DNA of 54,292 nucleotides from Oscillospiraceae bacterium (GTDB lineage: Bacteria > Bacillota > Clostridia > Oscillospirales > Oscillospiraceae), in contig JAGAUY010000090.1 of NCBI GenBank assembly GCA_017620525.1, positions 1-54,292 on the forward strand, given 5' to 3'. The notes under the pieces are model-generated. The model worked only from the letters and a program-made list of their open reading frames with translations, was not told where the DNA came from and ran no database searches. Shown here piece after piece: positions 22,664 to 31,206 of the stretch. Position numbers and translations under genes: made by a program. Each line of letters starts with the position of its first letter. Position 1 is the first letter of the stretch.

Positions 22664-24949
22664 ATGAGTAAACCTAGCAATCTGGTCATCGTGGAGTCAC
22701 CCTCCAAGGCGAAGACCATTGGAAAATACCTGGGCCCTGATTATACCGTCAAGGCCAGCATGGGTCATCTGCGGGATCTTCCCAAGTCCACCATGGGTGT
22801 GGATCTGGAAGGTAATTTTGATCCCCACTATATCCCCGTCAAGGGAAAGGAAGACCTGATTAAGGAACTGAAGACCGCCGCGGCGCAGGTAGACACGGTC
22901 TACCTGGCAACTGACCCGGACCGGGAGGGAGAAGCCATTTCCTGGCACCTGAAAGAACTCCTGAATCTCCCGGACACCAAGGCACACCGCGTTACTTTCA
23001 ATGAGATCACCCAGAAGGTGGTCCGTGAATCCATTGCAAAACCCCGGGATATCGACTACGATCTGGTGGATGCCCAGCAGGCGCGGCGCATTCTGGACCG
23101 CATCGTTGGTTACCAGCTGTCTCCGCTGCTGTGGAAGAAGGTCAGAAGAGGCCTGTCCGCCGGCCGTGTTCAGTCTGTTGCCACCCGTCTGGTGGTAGAC
23201 CGGGAAAACGAGATCCGGGCATTCGTCCCCCGGGAATACTGGTCCCTGGATGTGCATCTGGACCGGGTGGGAAAACCCGGCTCCTTTGTGGCCCATTATT
23301 GGGGCGAGGAGAAAAAGCGGGAACTGGAAAATGAAGCTGAGACCCAGGCCATCATCGATGATGTCCGGGGCAGGGAGTTTACCGTCACCAATGTCAAGAA
23401 GGCGGAAAAGAAGCGCTCCCCAGCACCTCCTTTCACCACCTCCACACTGCAGCAGGAGGCATCCCGAAAACTGGGACTGACTCCCAAGCGCACCATGGCC
23501 ATTGCCCAGCAGCTGTATGAAGGCGTAGATGTGGCAGGGGAGGGTACCCTGGGTCTGATCACCTATATGCGTACCGACTCCCTGCGTCTTTCCGATGAAG
23601 CCATGGCCGCTGCCGCCGGTTTTATCAGGCACCGCTACGGCGATCCTTACTACTATGGAAAGTTCCATGTGTTCAAGACCAAGTCCGGCGCGCAGGATGC
23701 CCACGAGGCCATCCGTCCCACCCATGTGGAACTGGATCCCGAGCGAATCAAGGACTCTCTGAACAAGGATCAGTACCGGCTGTATAAGCTGATCTGGAGC
23801 CGATTCCTGGCTTCCCAGATGGCCAATGCCGTTTATGATACCGTGTCTATCGACACCGAGTGCGCCGGACACATATTCCGTTCGTCCCATCAGTCCATGC
23901 GTTTCCCCGGCTTCATTGCCGTTTACGAAGAGGGCAGGGACGAGGAAGGCGAAGCTTCCGGTTCCCCGCTTCCTGATCTGCAGGTTGGGGATAAGGCAGC
24001 AGCTACAAAATTCAATAAGGAGCAGCATTTCACTCAGCCTCCTGCCCGCTATACCGAGGCGACTCTGGTCAAGGCAATGGAGGAAAAGGGTGTTGGCCGT
24101 CCTTCCACTTATGCCGCGACGATCTCCACCATTGAAGACCGGGAATATGTGGTAAAGCAGGATAAACGCCTGGCTCCTACCGCATTGGGCGAGATCGTGA
24201 CCGGTCTGATGATGGAACGGTTCAACGACATTGTGGATGTGGACTTTACGGCCAATATGGAATCCAAGCTGGACGAAGTGGAAGAGGGCAAGCGCAACTG
24301 GAAGGAGCTGCTGGGCGAGTTCTATACGGACTTCAAGCAGGAACTTCAGGATGCGGAGACTGCTCTGGAGGGTGTCCGTCTGAAGGTACCCGATGAGCCT
24401 ACCGATGAAGTCTGTGAGATCTGCGGACGGAATATGGTCATCAAGATGGGCCGCTTCGGCAAATTTATGGCCTGTCCCGGTTTCCCGGAGTGCAAAAATG
24501 CAAAACCGCTGGTGGAGCGTATGCCCGGCCGCTGCCCCAAGTGCGGCAACGGTATGCTCAAGCGCAAATCCAAGCGCGGCTATGCCTTCTATGCCTGCGA
24601 AAAGGGGATGGAATGCGGTTTCATGACCTGGGACGTCCCCACTGCTGAGGATTGCCCCAAGTGCGGACAGACGCTGTTCAAGAAGTCCGGCCGGGGTCGC
24701 ATGAAGCCTTTCTGCATCAATGAAGCCTGCGAGGCTTTCCTCCCGGAAGACAAGCGGGGTTACTATAAGAAGAAAACCGAAACTGCTGAGGCAGCGCCCG
24801 CTGATGAACCCCAGGGCGAGCCCACCGCAGCACCGAAAAAAGCGGCGGCAAAAAAGACTGCGGCGAAAAAGACCGCTGCCAAAAAGACGGCAGCAAAGAA
24901 AACCACCGCGAAGAAGACCACTACCAAGAAAAAGACCGGGGAGGCTTAA
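22664..24949 (+). CDS. topA: DNA topoisomerase I with a Lys/Ala-rich tail
   Basis: A type IA topoisomerase of 761 aa that relaxes negative supercoils. The Toprim domain starts with NLVIVESPSKAKTIGKYLG and holds the acidic TDPDREGEAISWH motif; the active-site Tyr lies in GLITYMRTDS. Three C-terminal Cys4-type zinc ribbons follow: CEICGRNM...CPGFPEC, CPKCGNGM...CEKGMEC and CPKCGQTL...CINEAC. The last 45 or so residues are Lys/Ala/Thr repeats resembling a histone H1-like tail, which probably binds DNA. GGAG precedes the ATG closely. It sits 18 bases behind dprA and 3 bases before trmFO. Confidence 0.98.
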   Translation: MSKPSNLVIVESPSKAKTIGKYLGPDYTVKASMGHLRDLPKSTMGVDLEGNFDPHYIPVKGKEDLIKELKTAAAQVDTVYLATDPDREGEAISWHLKELLNLPDTKAHRVTFNEITQKVVRESIAKPRDIDYDLVDAQQARRILDRIVGYQLSPLLWKKVRRGLSAGRVQSVATRLVVDRENEIRAFVPREYWSLDVHLDRVGKPGSFVAHYWGEEKKRELENEAETQAIIDDVRGREFTVTNVKKAEKKRSPAPPFTTSTLQQEASRKLGLTPKRTMAIAQQLYEGVDVAGEGTLGLITYMRTDSLRLSDEAMAAAAGFIRHRYGDPYYYGKFHVFKTKSGAQDAHEAIRPTHVELDPERIKDSLNKDQYRLYKLIWSRFLASQMANAVYDTVSIDTECAGHIFRSSHQSMRFPGFIAVYEEGRDEEGEASGSPLPDLQVGDKAAATKFNKEQHFTQPPARYTEATLVKAMEEKGVGRPSTYAATISTIEDREYVVKQDKRLAPTALGEIVTGLMMERFNDIVDVDFTANMESKLDEVEEGKRNWKELLGEFYTDFKQELQDAETALEGVRLKVPDEPTDEVCEICGRNMVIKMGRFGKFMACPGFPECKNAKPLVERMPGRCPKCGNGMLKRKSKRGYAFYACEKGMECGFMTWDVPTAEDCPKCGQTLFKKSGRGRMKPFCINEACEAFLPEDKRGYYKKKTETAEAAPADEPQGEPTAAPKKAAAKKTAAKKTAAKKTAAKKTTAKKTTTKKKTGEA
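24832..24946 (+). repeat. topA: 15-base-period repeat coding for the AAKKT tail of TopA
   Basis: The end of topA encodes about seven imperfect copies of a five-residue unit (AAKKT, then TAKKT and TTKKK). At DNA level the period is 15 bases with synonymous variation (AAA/AAG, GCA/GCG/GCT), so it has diverged and is held at protein level. Length variation between strains is likely. Confidence 0.8.
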
Positions 24950-24952
24950 CAG

Positions 24953-26257
24953 ATGAAAGTAAAAGTCATTGGCGCTGGCCTTGCCGGCAGTGAAGCGGCA
25001 TGGCAGCTGGCCAACCGGGGCATTGAGGTGGAGCTTTATGAGATGAAGCCCGTCAAGATGACCCCCGCGCACCACAGCGAGAGCTTTGCGGAGCTGGTGT
25101 GCTCAAATTCCTTCCGGGGTGATCGGCTGGAAAATGCCGTCGGCCTGCTGAAAGAAGAATTGCGCCGCTGCGGCAGCCTGATTATGCAGTGTGCCGATGC
25201 CACCCGCGTGGAGGCAGGCGGCTGTCTGGCGGTGGACCGGGAGGGATTTGCCGCGCTGGTCACCGAGAAGATCCGGAATCATCCCAATATCACAGTTATT
25301 GAAGCAGAGGTGACGGAGGTTCCGGAAGGTCCTGTGATCATTGCTTCCGGTCCGCTGACTTCCGATGCGCTGAGCGAAGCCATCGGCGCCTATTTCGGTG
25401 AGACGGGATATCTCCATTTCTTTGACGCGGCGGCTCCGCTGGTCACGGCTGAGTCCATCGACATGGATCTGGCCTGGTGGCAGTCCCGCTATGACCGGGG
25501 CACACCCGACTATATCAACTGCGCCATGGACAAAGAGCAGTACGATGCCTTCCTGCAGGCGCTGATCACCGCCGAAGAGGCGGAGGTCCACGGTTTTGAG
25601 GACAAGAATGTTTTTGAAGGCTGTATGCCCGTGGAAGTTATGGGACGACGGGGATATGAGACCCTGCGCTATGGTCCCCTGAAGCCTGTTGGCCTGACGG
25701 ATCCCAAGACCGGCAGGGAACCTTATGCTGTTGTCCAGCTGCGGCAGGATAACGCAGCAAAGAGCGTTTTCAATCTGGTTGGATTTCAGACGCATCTGAA
25801 ATTCGGCGAGCAGAAGCGTGTGTTCTCCATGATCCCAGCACTGCATGATGCGGAATTTGTCCGCTATGGTGTGATGCATCAGAATACCTTCCTGCAGAGT
25901 CCCAAGCTCCTGGATCGGTACTATGCCGACCGCCGCAATCCTCTGGTGGCATTTGCCGGCCAGATGACCGGCGTGGAAGGCTATGTGGAGTCCACCGCAT
26001 CCGGCTTCCTGGCTGCCGTTGCCATGGCTGCAAAAGTGCAGGGAAGAGAACTGCCTCAGTTCCCCAGAACCACCGCCATCGGCGCGCTGGGACTGTATAT
26101 CAGCGATGAATCCATAGAGAATTTCCAGCCGATGAACGTGAATTTCAGCATCATTTCTCCGCTTGAGAAGCGGATTCGGAAAAAAGCAGAGAAAAACCTG
26201 GCAATCGCAAACCGGTCTCTTGAAGTGATCGACGAGCTGATCGCCAAGGGGATTTGA
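24953..26257 (+). CDS. trmFO: Methylenetetrahydrofolate-tRNA-(uracil-5-)-methyltransferase TrmFO
   Basis: A 434-aa FAD-dependent enzyme that makes 5-methyluridine at position 54 of tRNA using methylenetetrahydrofolate. The N terminus shows the FAD loop [19 protein letters not shown] and the following E of VELYEMKP; then come [50 protein letters not shown], the VQLRQDNAA segment and [16 protein letters not shown]. Length is normal. The gene follows topA by three bases and its ribosome site lies in the topA end. Confidence 0.97.
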   Translation: MKVKVIGAGLAGSEAAWQLANRGIEVELYEMKPVKMTPAHHSESFAELVCSNSFRGDRLENAVGLLKEELRRCGSLIMQCADATRVEAGGCLAVDREGFAALVTEKIRNHPNITVIEAEVTEVPEGPVIIASGPLTSDALSEAIGAYFGETGYLHFFDAAAPLVTAESIDMDLAWWQSRYDRGTPDYINCAMDKEQYDAFLQALITAEEAEVHGFEDKNVFEGCMPVEVMGRRGYETLRYGPLKPVGLTDPKTGREPYAVVQLRQDNAAKSVFNLVGFQTHLKFGEQKRVFSMIPALHDAEFVRYGVMHQNTFLQSPKLLDRYYADRRNPLVAFAGQMTGVEGYVESTASGFLAAVAMAAKVQGRELPQFPRTTAIGALGLYISDESIENFQPMNVNFSIISPLEKRIRKKAEKNLAIANRSLEVIDELIAKGI

Positions 26258-26276
26258 CAGAAAGAGGTGTGGCAAT

Positions 26277-27308
26277 TTGAAGATCATTCTTGATGCAATG
26301 GGCGGCGACAATGCGCCTGAAGCGCCTGTTCTGGGCGCTATTGAGGCGGCAAAGGCTACCGGCACCCAGATCACACTGGTGGGCCGCGGGGAGGAGATCC
26401 TCAGCGTAATGCGCAAGCACGGCATCGATAACCTGCCCGAGGGTATGGAAATTGCCAATGCCGAGGATGTTGTGGATATGCACGATGATCCCGGCTCCGT
26501 AATCCACAAGAGAAAGAATTCCTCCATGATCGTGGGTCTGAAGATGCTGGCTGAGGGCCAGGGCGATGCATTTGTATCCGCAGGTTCCACCGGCGCACTG
26601 CTGACCGGCGCGACGCTGATCATCAAGCGTGTCAAGGGCATCCGCCGGGCAGCTATGGGTCCCGCGTTCCCCAACAAGGCCGGCGGCAAGACCGTCATCT
26701 GTGACTGCGGCGCCAATGCAGAGTGCACGCCCGAGTTCCTGCTCCAGTTCGGCCTGATGGGCTCCCTGTTTGCAAAGAAGAATCTGGGCATTAAAAATCC
26801 CAGAGTCGGTCTGCTGAATATCGGCACCGAAGATTCCAAAGGAACCAAGCTGCAGCTGGAGACCTATCCGCTGCTGCAGAAGGCGCACGACAATGGTCTG
26901 ATCAACTTTGTGGGTAATGTGGAAGGCCGTGATGTGCCTCTGGGCGCGGTGGATGTGGTCGTCTGCGACGGCTTCTCCGGCAATGTGATGCTCAAGACCA
27001 TCGAAGGCACCGCCATGTACATGGGCAGCATGATGAAACATAAAATCTTCCTGCGCAGCATCTTCTCCAAGATCGGCTATCTGCTGTGCAAGAAGGGTGT
27101 CAATGAAGTGATGAGCCTGCTGGATTACCGCACCATCGGCGGCACCCAGTTCCTGGGTATCAAGAAGCCTGTGATCAAGGCCCACGGCTCTTCCGATGCG
27201 TTGGCATTCCGCAGTGCCATCCGTCAGGCAGTTGAGGCTGCCAACGCGGACTTTAACGCGGAGCTGGAGCAGCAGCTGGCCAAGATGAAGGAGACTGCAA
27301 ATGATTAA
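26277..27308 (+). CDS. plsX: Phosphate acyltransferase PlsX
   Basis: A 343-aa enzyme that makes acyl-phosphate from acyl-ACP for phospholipid synthesis. The start MKIILDAMGGDNAPEAPVLG is diagnostic, followed by VSAGSTGALLTGATLI, CDCGANAECTPEFLLQFG, LNIGTEDSKGTKLQ and VVCDGFSGNVMLKTIEG. The start codon is TTG at 26277 with AGAGGTG upstream. In Bacillus, fabD, fabG and acpP stand between plsX and rnc; here they are absent and plsX overlaps rnc directly by eight bases. Confidence 0.97.
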   Translation: MKIILDAMGGDNAPEAPVLGAIEAAKATGTQITLVGRGEEILSVMRKHGIDNLPEGMEIANAEDVVDMHDDPGSVIHKRKNSSMIVGLKMLAEGQGDAFVSAGSTGALLTGATLIIKRVKGIRRAAMGPAFPNKAGGKTVICDCGANAECTPEFLLQFGLMGSLFAKKNLGIKNPRVGLLNIGTEDSKGTKLQLETYPLLQKAHDNGLINFVGNVEGRDVPLGAVDVVVCDGFSGNVMLKTIEGTAMYMGSMMKHKIFLRSIFSKIGYLLCKKGVNEVMSLLDYRTIGGTQFLGIKKPVIKAHGSSDALAFRSAIRQAVEAANADFNAELEQQLAKMKETAND

Positions 27309-27987
27309 GGATCTGGAGGCGGCCATTGGCTATCGCTTCAATAATATCTCCCTGCTTCAAAATGCGCTGACGCATTCTTCCTATGCCAACGAGCGTTGGC
27401 ACAACAGCCTGATGAGCAATGAGCGTCTGGAATTTCTGGGCGACTCCATTCTGGGTATGCTGGTTGCGGAGTATCTGTACCGGAATTTTCCGGACCGTCC
27501 CGAGGGTGAATTGACCCGGATGCGGGCGGATATGGTCTGCGAGCAGACCCTGGCAGCGGTGGCAAACCGTATCGGACTGGGAAAACACCTGCTGCTGGGC
27601 AACGGCGAAGAGCAGGGCGGAGGCCGCAGCCGCAACTCCATCCTGGCTGATGCCGTGGAGTCTGTTATTGCTGCATCCTTCCTGGACGGCGGCATGGAGG
27701 CAGCGCTGCGGTTTATTCAGCAGTTTATTCTGGTGGAAGTACCCGTGACCCGGCTGCACAACGCGGACTATAAGACCGCGCTGCAGGAACTGGTCCAGCA
27801 AAAGAAGAACCAGGCCCTCAGCTACACGCTGGTAGGCGAGTCCGGCCCCGACCATGACAAGCGCTTTGACGTGGAGGTAAAACTCAACGGCAGGGTGGTT
27901 GGCATCGGTTCCGGCAGCAGCAAGAAGCGCGCCGAGCAGGATGCGGCCCATGCAGCCATCGAGGCATTGTTCCCCGGCAAAGCATGA
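27301..27987 (+). CDS. rnc: Ribonuclease III
   Basis: A 228-aa double-strand-specific endoribonuclease. The catalytic domain carries NERLEFLGDSILGMLVAEYLY (with the catalytic Glu and Asp), GRSRNSILADAVESVIAA (the second acidic pair) and YRFNNISLLQNALTHSSYA near the start. The C-terminal dsRNA-binding domain covers about residues 155-225 (DYKTALQELVQQKKNQALSY to SKKRAEQDAAHAAIEAL). The start overlaps plsX by eight bases. It is the last gene before a terminator; the usual downstream partner smc is 18 kb away. Confidence 0.97.
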   Translation: MIKDLEAAIGYRFNNISLLQNALTHSSYANERWHNSLMSNERLEFLGDSILGMLVAEYLYRNFPDRPEGELTRMRADMVCEQTLAAVANRIGLGKHLLLGNGEEQGGGRSRNSILADAVESVIAASFLDGGMEAALRFIQQFILVEVPVTRLHNADYKTALQELVQQKKNQALSYTLVGESGPDHDKRFDVEVKLNGRVVGIGSGSSKKRAEQDAAHAAIEALFPGKA

Positions 27988-28004
27988 CGAAATAGAATTA
28001 CAGA

Positions 28005-28037
28005 CCCCGGCGGGCAGATCAAAAACACCCGCCGGGG
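28005..28037 (+). terminator. Terminator after rnc
   Basis: CCCCGGCGGG (28005-28014) pairs with CCCGCCGGGG (28028-28037) around a 13-base A-rich loop, followed by a short T-run. The remaining part of the 27988-28301 gap up to the promoter at 28162 shows nothing I can name. Confidence 0.7.
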
Positions 28038-28161
28038 AATCGTTTTGCTCCGGTGGACACAAGGCATTTTGAAGTTCGTATATTTCTGAACAAAATCCTT
28101 ACCAAAATCAATGGTGGCCTCCTGAAATTCTGGTGCAAAATGACAGTATTTCCGGCTTTGA

Positions 28162-28190
28162 TTGACAAAACGGCTGAAATAGTATAGAAT
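28162..28190 (+). promoter_or_regulatory. Promoter of the sugar kinase gene
   Basis: TTGACA (28162-28167), a 17-base spacer and TAGAAT (28185-28190). The start point would be near 28197, which is the first base of the structured leader described next. Confidence 0.75.
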
Positions 28191-28197
28191 AAATTGC

Positions 28198-28294
28198 GTT
28201 GCTCAGAGGAGGTCTGTTCAGACCCGCAGAAATGTCCGTATTTTCGAATGAGGGAGCAACGATTCGTGAACGAATCCATGTAATGAGAGGTTAC
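28198..28294 (+). ncRNA. Structured 5' leader of the sugar kinase mRNA (candidate cis-regulatory RNA)
   Basis: The roughly 105-base leader contains four nested or sequential pairings. GTTGCTC at 28198-28204, the very 5' end of the predicted transcript, pairs with GAGCAAC at 28254-28260. Inside, GGTCT (28211-28215) pairs with AGACC (28220-28224). Right after the outer stem, GATTCG (28261-28266) and CGAATC (28271-28276) form a hairpin with a TGAA loop. Finally GTAA (28280-28283) and TTAC (28291-28294) put the GAGAGG ribosome site in a loop. I do not recognise the pattern as a named riboswitch. Short stems can occur by chance, so this is a candidate only. Confidence 0.4.
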
Positions 28295-28301
28295 GATTTT
28301 T

Positions 28302-29405
28302 ATGGATATGAATAAAAAACTGGCGCAGGTCAGCGATCTGTTCTGTATTAAGGGAACCTTTGTCGGCTACCATACCATCCAGATGGGCAATGTCAACAAG
28401 ACCTATGAGGTCAAATTCCGTCAGCCCGATGGCAGCCCCAAGTCTTACCTGATCCAGAACGTCAACACCTATGCTTTCCGAAACCCCATCCAGCTGATGG
28501 ATAATATTGACAAGGTCACCGAGCATATCCGCGGCAAGAAGCCCGGTCAGATTGCCCTGCATTTTCACCACACCGCAGACCGCAAGACCTATGTGATCGA
28601 CGGCGATAATTTCTGGAGAATGACCAACTACATTCCTTCCGTCACTTATAATTCCGTCATCGACCAGCAGGTTGTCTGCAATGCGGGCAAGGCTTTCGGC
28701 GAGTTTCAGATGCAGCTGTCCGATTTTGATATCACGCAGCTTTACGAGACCATCCCCGGCTTCCACAACACCAGACAGCGCTATGAGCAGCTGCAGGAGG
28801 CCATTGAGGCTGACCCTGTGGGCCGTGTGGCAGAGGTTCAGGATGAGATCGACTATCTGATGTCTGTCCGTGAGGTCGCCTGCCAGCTGACCGATATGCT
28901 GGAGCAGGGAAAGCTGCCTCTGCGTGTGACCCACAATGATACCAAGATCAATAACGTCCTGTTCAACCCCGATGACAACAGCGCCATGGTGGTCATTGAC
29001 CTGGATACCGTTATGCCCGGCCTGGTCGGTCATGATTTCGGCGATGCCATTCGTTTTGCTGCCAATAAGGTTTCCGAGGATGCTCTGGAGTATGACAAGG
29101 CAGGCGTGGACCTGGAAGTGTTCCGCTCCTTTACCGAAGGTTTTCTGGATATGACCGCCGATACCCTGACCCAGGCAGAGATCGACACCCTGGCCCTGAG
29201 CTGCCTGACTCTGACGGTGGAGCTGTCCACCCGGTTCCTGGCGGACTATATTCTGGGTGATCCTTATTTCAACATCAAGTATGCCGAGCATAACCTGGTG
29301 CGCACCCGCTGCCAGATCGCTCTGGCGAAGGATATGCAGCTGCACATGGAGCAGATGGAGCAGATTGTTGCTGAATGTGTTGAGAAGGCAAAGAATACCC
29401 ATTAA
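28302..29405 (+). CDS. Aminoglycoside phosphotransferase-fold sugar kinase, N-acetylhexosamine 1-kinase-like, 367 aa
   Basis: A cytoplasmic kinase of the APH/choline kinase fold. The nucleotide-binding part is residues about 20-110 (TYEVKF and SYLIQNVNTYAF). The catalytic loop is VTHNDTKINNVLF (near 208-220) and the metal-binding motif is VVIDLDTVMPGLVGHDFGD (near 230-248). HNDTK and DLDTVMPG are the spellings used by N-acetylhexosamine 1-kinases (NahK), which phosphorylate GlcNAc and GalNAc at C1, so I infer a similar substrate; a general APH assignment is safer. The gene has its own promoter, a structured leader and a strong terminator, so it is monocistronic, between rnc and polysaccharide locus 2. 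It may feed HexNAc-1-phosphate into UDP-sugar pools used by the two loci. Confidence 0.85.
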   Translation: MDMNKKLAQVSDLFCIKGTFVGYHTIQMGNVNKTYEVKFRQPDGSPKSYLIQNVNTYAFRNPIQLMDNIDKVTEHIRGKKPGQIALHFHHTADRKTYVIDGDNFWRMTNYIPSVTYNSVIDQQVVCNAGKAFGEFQMQLSDFDITQLYETIPGFHNTRQRYEQLQEAIEADPVGRVAEVQDEIDYLMSVREVACQLTDMLEQGKLPLRVTHNDTKINNVLFNPDDNSAMVVIDLDTVMPGLVGHDFGDAIRFAANKVSEDALEYDKAGVDLEVFRSFTEGFLDMTADTLTQAEIDTLALSCLTLTVELSTRFLADYILGDPYFNIKYAEHNLVRTRCQIALAKDMQLHMEQMEQIVAECVEKAKNTH

Positions 29406-29411
29406 TACCCG

Positions 29412-29445
29412 ATTCCCTGCGGAGACTTCTCCGCAGGGAATTTTT
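29412..29445 (+). terminator. Strong terminator after the sugar kinase gene
   Basis: A perfect 13-base stem, ATTCCCTGCGGAG (29412-29424) with CTCCGCAGGGAAT (29429-29441), an ACTT loop and a T-run at 29441-29445, seven bases after the stop codon. The next 140 bases to the promoter at 29588 hold nothing I can identify. Confidence 0.92.
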
Positions 29446-29587
29446 CGTGGGCGGCTGCATCGGAGAGCGGTTGCGGATTTGTAATTCTTATCGTCGTATT
29501 ATTGCAGTGAATCAGATTTGTTAAAAATAACAGGTGCTGGAAGAGATGGTATTTGTACGAAGAACGCTTTAATGCAGGCGGTTCCGG

Positions 29588-29616
29588 TTGACAATTGATT
29601 GAGAATGATGTAAACT
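29588..29616 (+). promoter_or_regulatory. Promoter of polysaccharide locus 2
   Basis: TTGACA (29588-29593), a 17-base spacer and TAAACT (29611-29616). The predicted start near 29623 leaves a leader of about 90 bases. A short GC hairpin (CCGCG 29668-29672 with CGCGG 29680-29684) is the only structure I see in it. Confidence 0.7.
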
Positions 29617-29712
29617 GTACGTTAGAATTGTATGACTATCGGTATGCCCAAAACCAGGTGGTCAACACCGCGCATATGCCGCGGCGAAATACAAAGAGAG
29701 CGAGAGAGATCC

Positions 29713-31161
29713 GTGAATATAAAAAAGAAAAGAAATCTTGACGGTGTTAAAAGTACGATCCGTGGCATCGAAGGTGCCATCGAGATCACCATCGTAACAC
29801 TGATCTATTACTTTGTTTGGCGTAATGGTTATGTGGAAGGAACTTTCCCTGCGTATTACGGCAATGGTAAGTACGTCCTGACCGGCATCTACGCACTGCT
29901 GGTGCTGGTCCTGTTTTTCAATTTTGATGGCTTCAAATTTGGTTATCTGAGACTGTCCGATGTTCTGATTTCCCAGTGGATCGCACTGTTTATTGCCAAT
30001 TTTATCACTTACTGGCAGCTTTGCCTGATCGCCAACGTGGTGATTACACCGGTGCCCATGCTGGTGCTGATGGTGGCGGATGTGCTGATTTCCTTCGCGT
30101 GTGCATACTGCTATTCCGTGGTTTATCACCGGCTGTATGTGCCCAAGAAGATGGTGATGATCTACGGCAGCAGCGAGGCTGTCAGCCTGAAGCTGAAGAT
30201 GGATACCCGCTGTGACAAGTACCGGATCACCAAGCTGGTCTCTGTGGAAGAGGGATTTGAGAGGATCTGCCGGCAGATTGAAGGATTTGACGCTGTGGTC
30301 ATCAACGATATCTCTGCAGAGATGCGTAATGACATCCTGAAATACTGTTACAACAGAGGCATCCGCACCTATGTGGCACCGAAGATCTCTGACATTATCG
30401 TCCGCGGCGCCAAGAGCATCAACCTCTTTGATACACCTTTGCTCTTGGTCAAGGGCAGAGGACTGACCATGCCTCAGCGGGTCTATAAGCGTATTTTTGA
30501 TGTGGTGGTCTGCTCTCTTGCAATGGTTGTTGCTGCGCCCATCATGCTGCTGGTGGCGATCGCCATCAAGATCGAGGATCGCGGTCCTGTGTTTTACACA
30601 CAGAAGCGCATGAGCCTGGACGGACAGGTCTTTGATATCCTGAAGTTCCGCAGCATGATTGTGGATGCCGAGAAGGAAGGCCGTTCCATTCCTGCTACTG
30701 AGCATGATCCCAGAATCACCAGGGTGGGTGCGTTCACCCGGGCGACCCGGATCGATGAACTGCCCCAGCTGCTGAATATCCTCAAGGGCGATATGAGCAT
30801 CGTCGGCCCCAGACCTGAGCGTGTGGAGCATATGGAAAAGTATTCCAGGGATATTCCTGAGTTTAATTTCCGACTGAAGGTGAAGGGCGGCCTCACCGGC
30901 TATGCCCAGATCTATGGCAAATACAACACCTCCCCCTATGACAAGCTGCGTCTGGATTTGATGTATATCGAGAATTATTCCTTCATGACTGATCTGAAGC
31001 TGATTCTGATGACCATCCGCATCATGCTCAAGAAAGAGAGCACAGAAGGCTTTGACAAAGCGGAGGAACTGGAGCGTCTGAAGCAGGAGATGCTGGCCAA
31101 TATGCACCGGGAGGAATCCGCGGATGAAGAGCGGATGGTCGGTGCCGGCAAGAACGGATAA
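29713..31161 (+). CDS. Priming sugar-phosphate transferase (undecaprenyl-phosphate, bacterial sugar transferase family), 482 aa
   Basis: A polyprenyl-phosphate hexose-1-phosphate transferase that starts a glycan unit. The N-terminal part has about four to five membrane segments and a middle Rossmann-like region; the C-terminal catalytic part begins with YKRIFDVVVCSLAMVVAAPI and carries FDILKFRSMIVDAE, TRIDELPQLLNILKGDMSIV, GPRPERVEHM and VKGGLTGYAQIYGKYNTSPYDK, all diagnostic of the bacterial sugar transferase family. The 45-residue charged tail is unusual but not striking. I chose GTG 29713 because the encoded NIKKKRN start matches family N termini; an ATG at 29632 would add 27 residues and lies just after the predicted transcription start. 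The sugar (Glc, Gal or HexNAc) is unknown. Confidence 0.93.
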   Translation: MNIKKKRNLDGVKSTIRGIEGAIEITIVTLIYYFVWRNGYVEGTFPAYYGNGKYVLTGIYALLVLVLFFNFDGFKFGYLRLSDVLISQWIALFIANFITYWQLCLIANVVITPVPMLVLMVADVLISFACAYCYSVVYHRLYVPKKMVMIYGSSEAVSLKLKMDTRCDKYRITKLVSVEEGFERICRQIEGFDAVVINDISAEMRNDILKYCYNRGIRTYVAPKISDIIVRGAKSINLFDTPLLLVKGRGLTMPQRVYKRIFDVVVCSLAMVVAAPIMLLVAIAIKIEDRGPVFYTQKRMSLDGQVFDILKFRSMIVDAEKEGRSIPATEHDPRITRVGAFTRATRIDELPQLLNILKGDMSIVGPRPERVEHMEKYSRDIPEFNFRLKVKGGLTGYAQIYGKYNTSPYDKLRLDLMYIENYSFMTDLKLILMTIRIMLKKESTEGFDKAEELERLKQEMLANMHREESADEERMVGAGKNG

Positions 31162-31206
31162 TTCCTGTTTGCGCTCTGCGGCAAAAAGAAAGAAAAGGAT
31201 TTCGGT

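Noticed and set aside
24832..24946. CRISPR-like or satellite repeat at the end of topA
   Set aside because: The 15-base period is in frame with topA and varies at synonymous positions, so it is a coding repeat.
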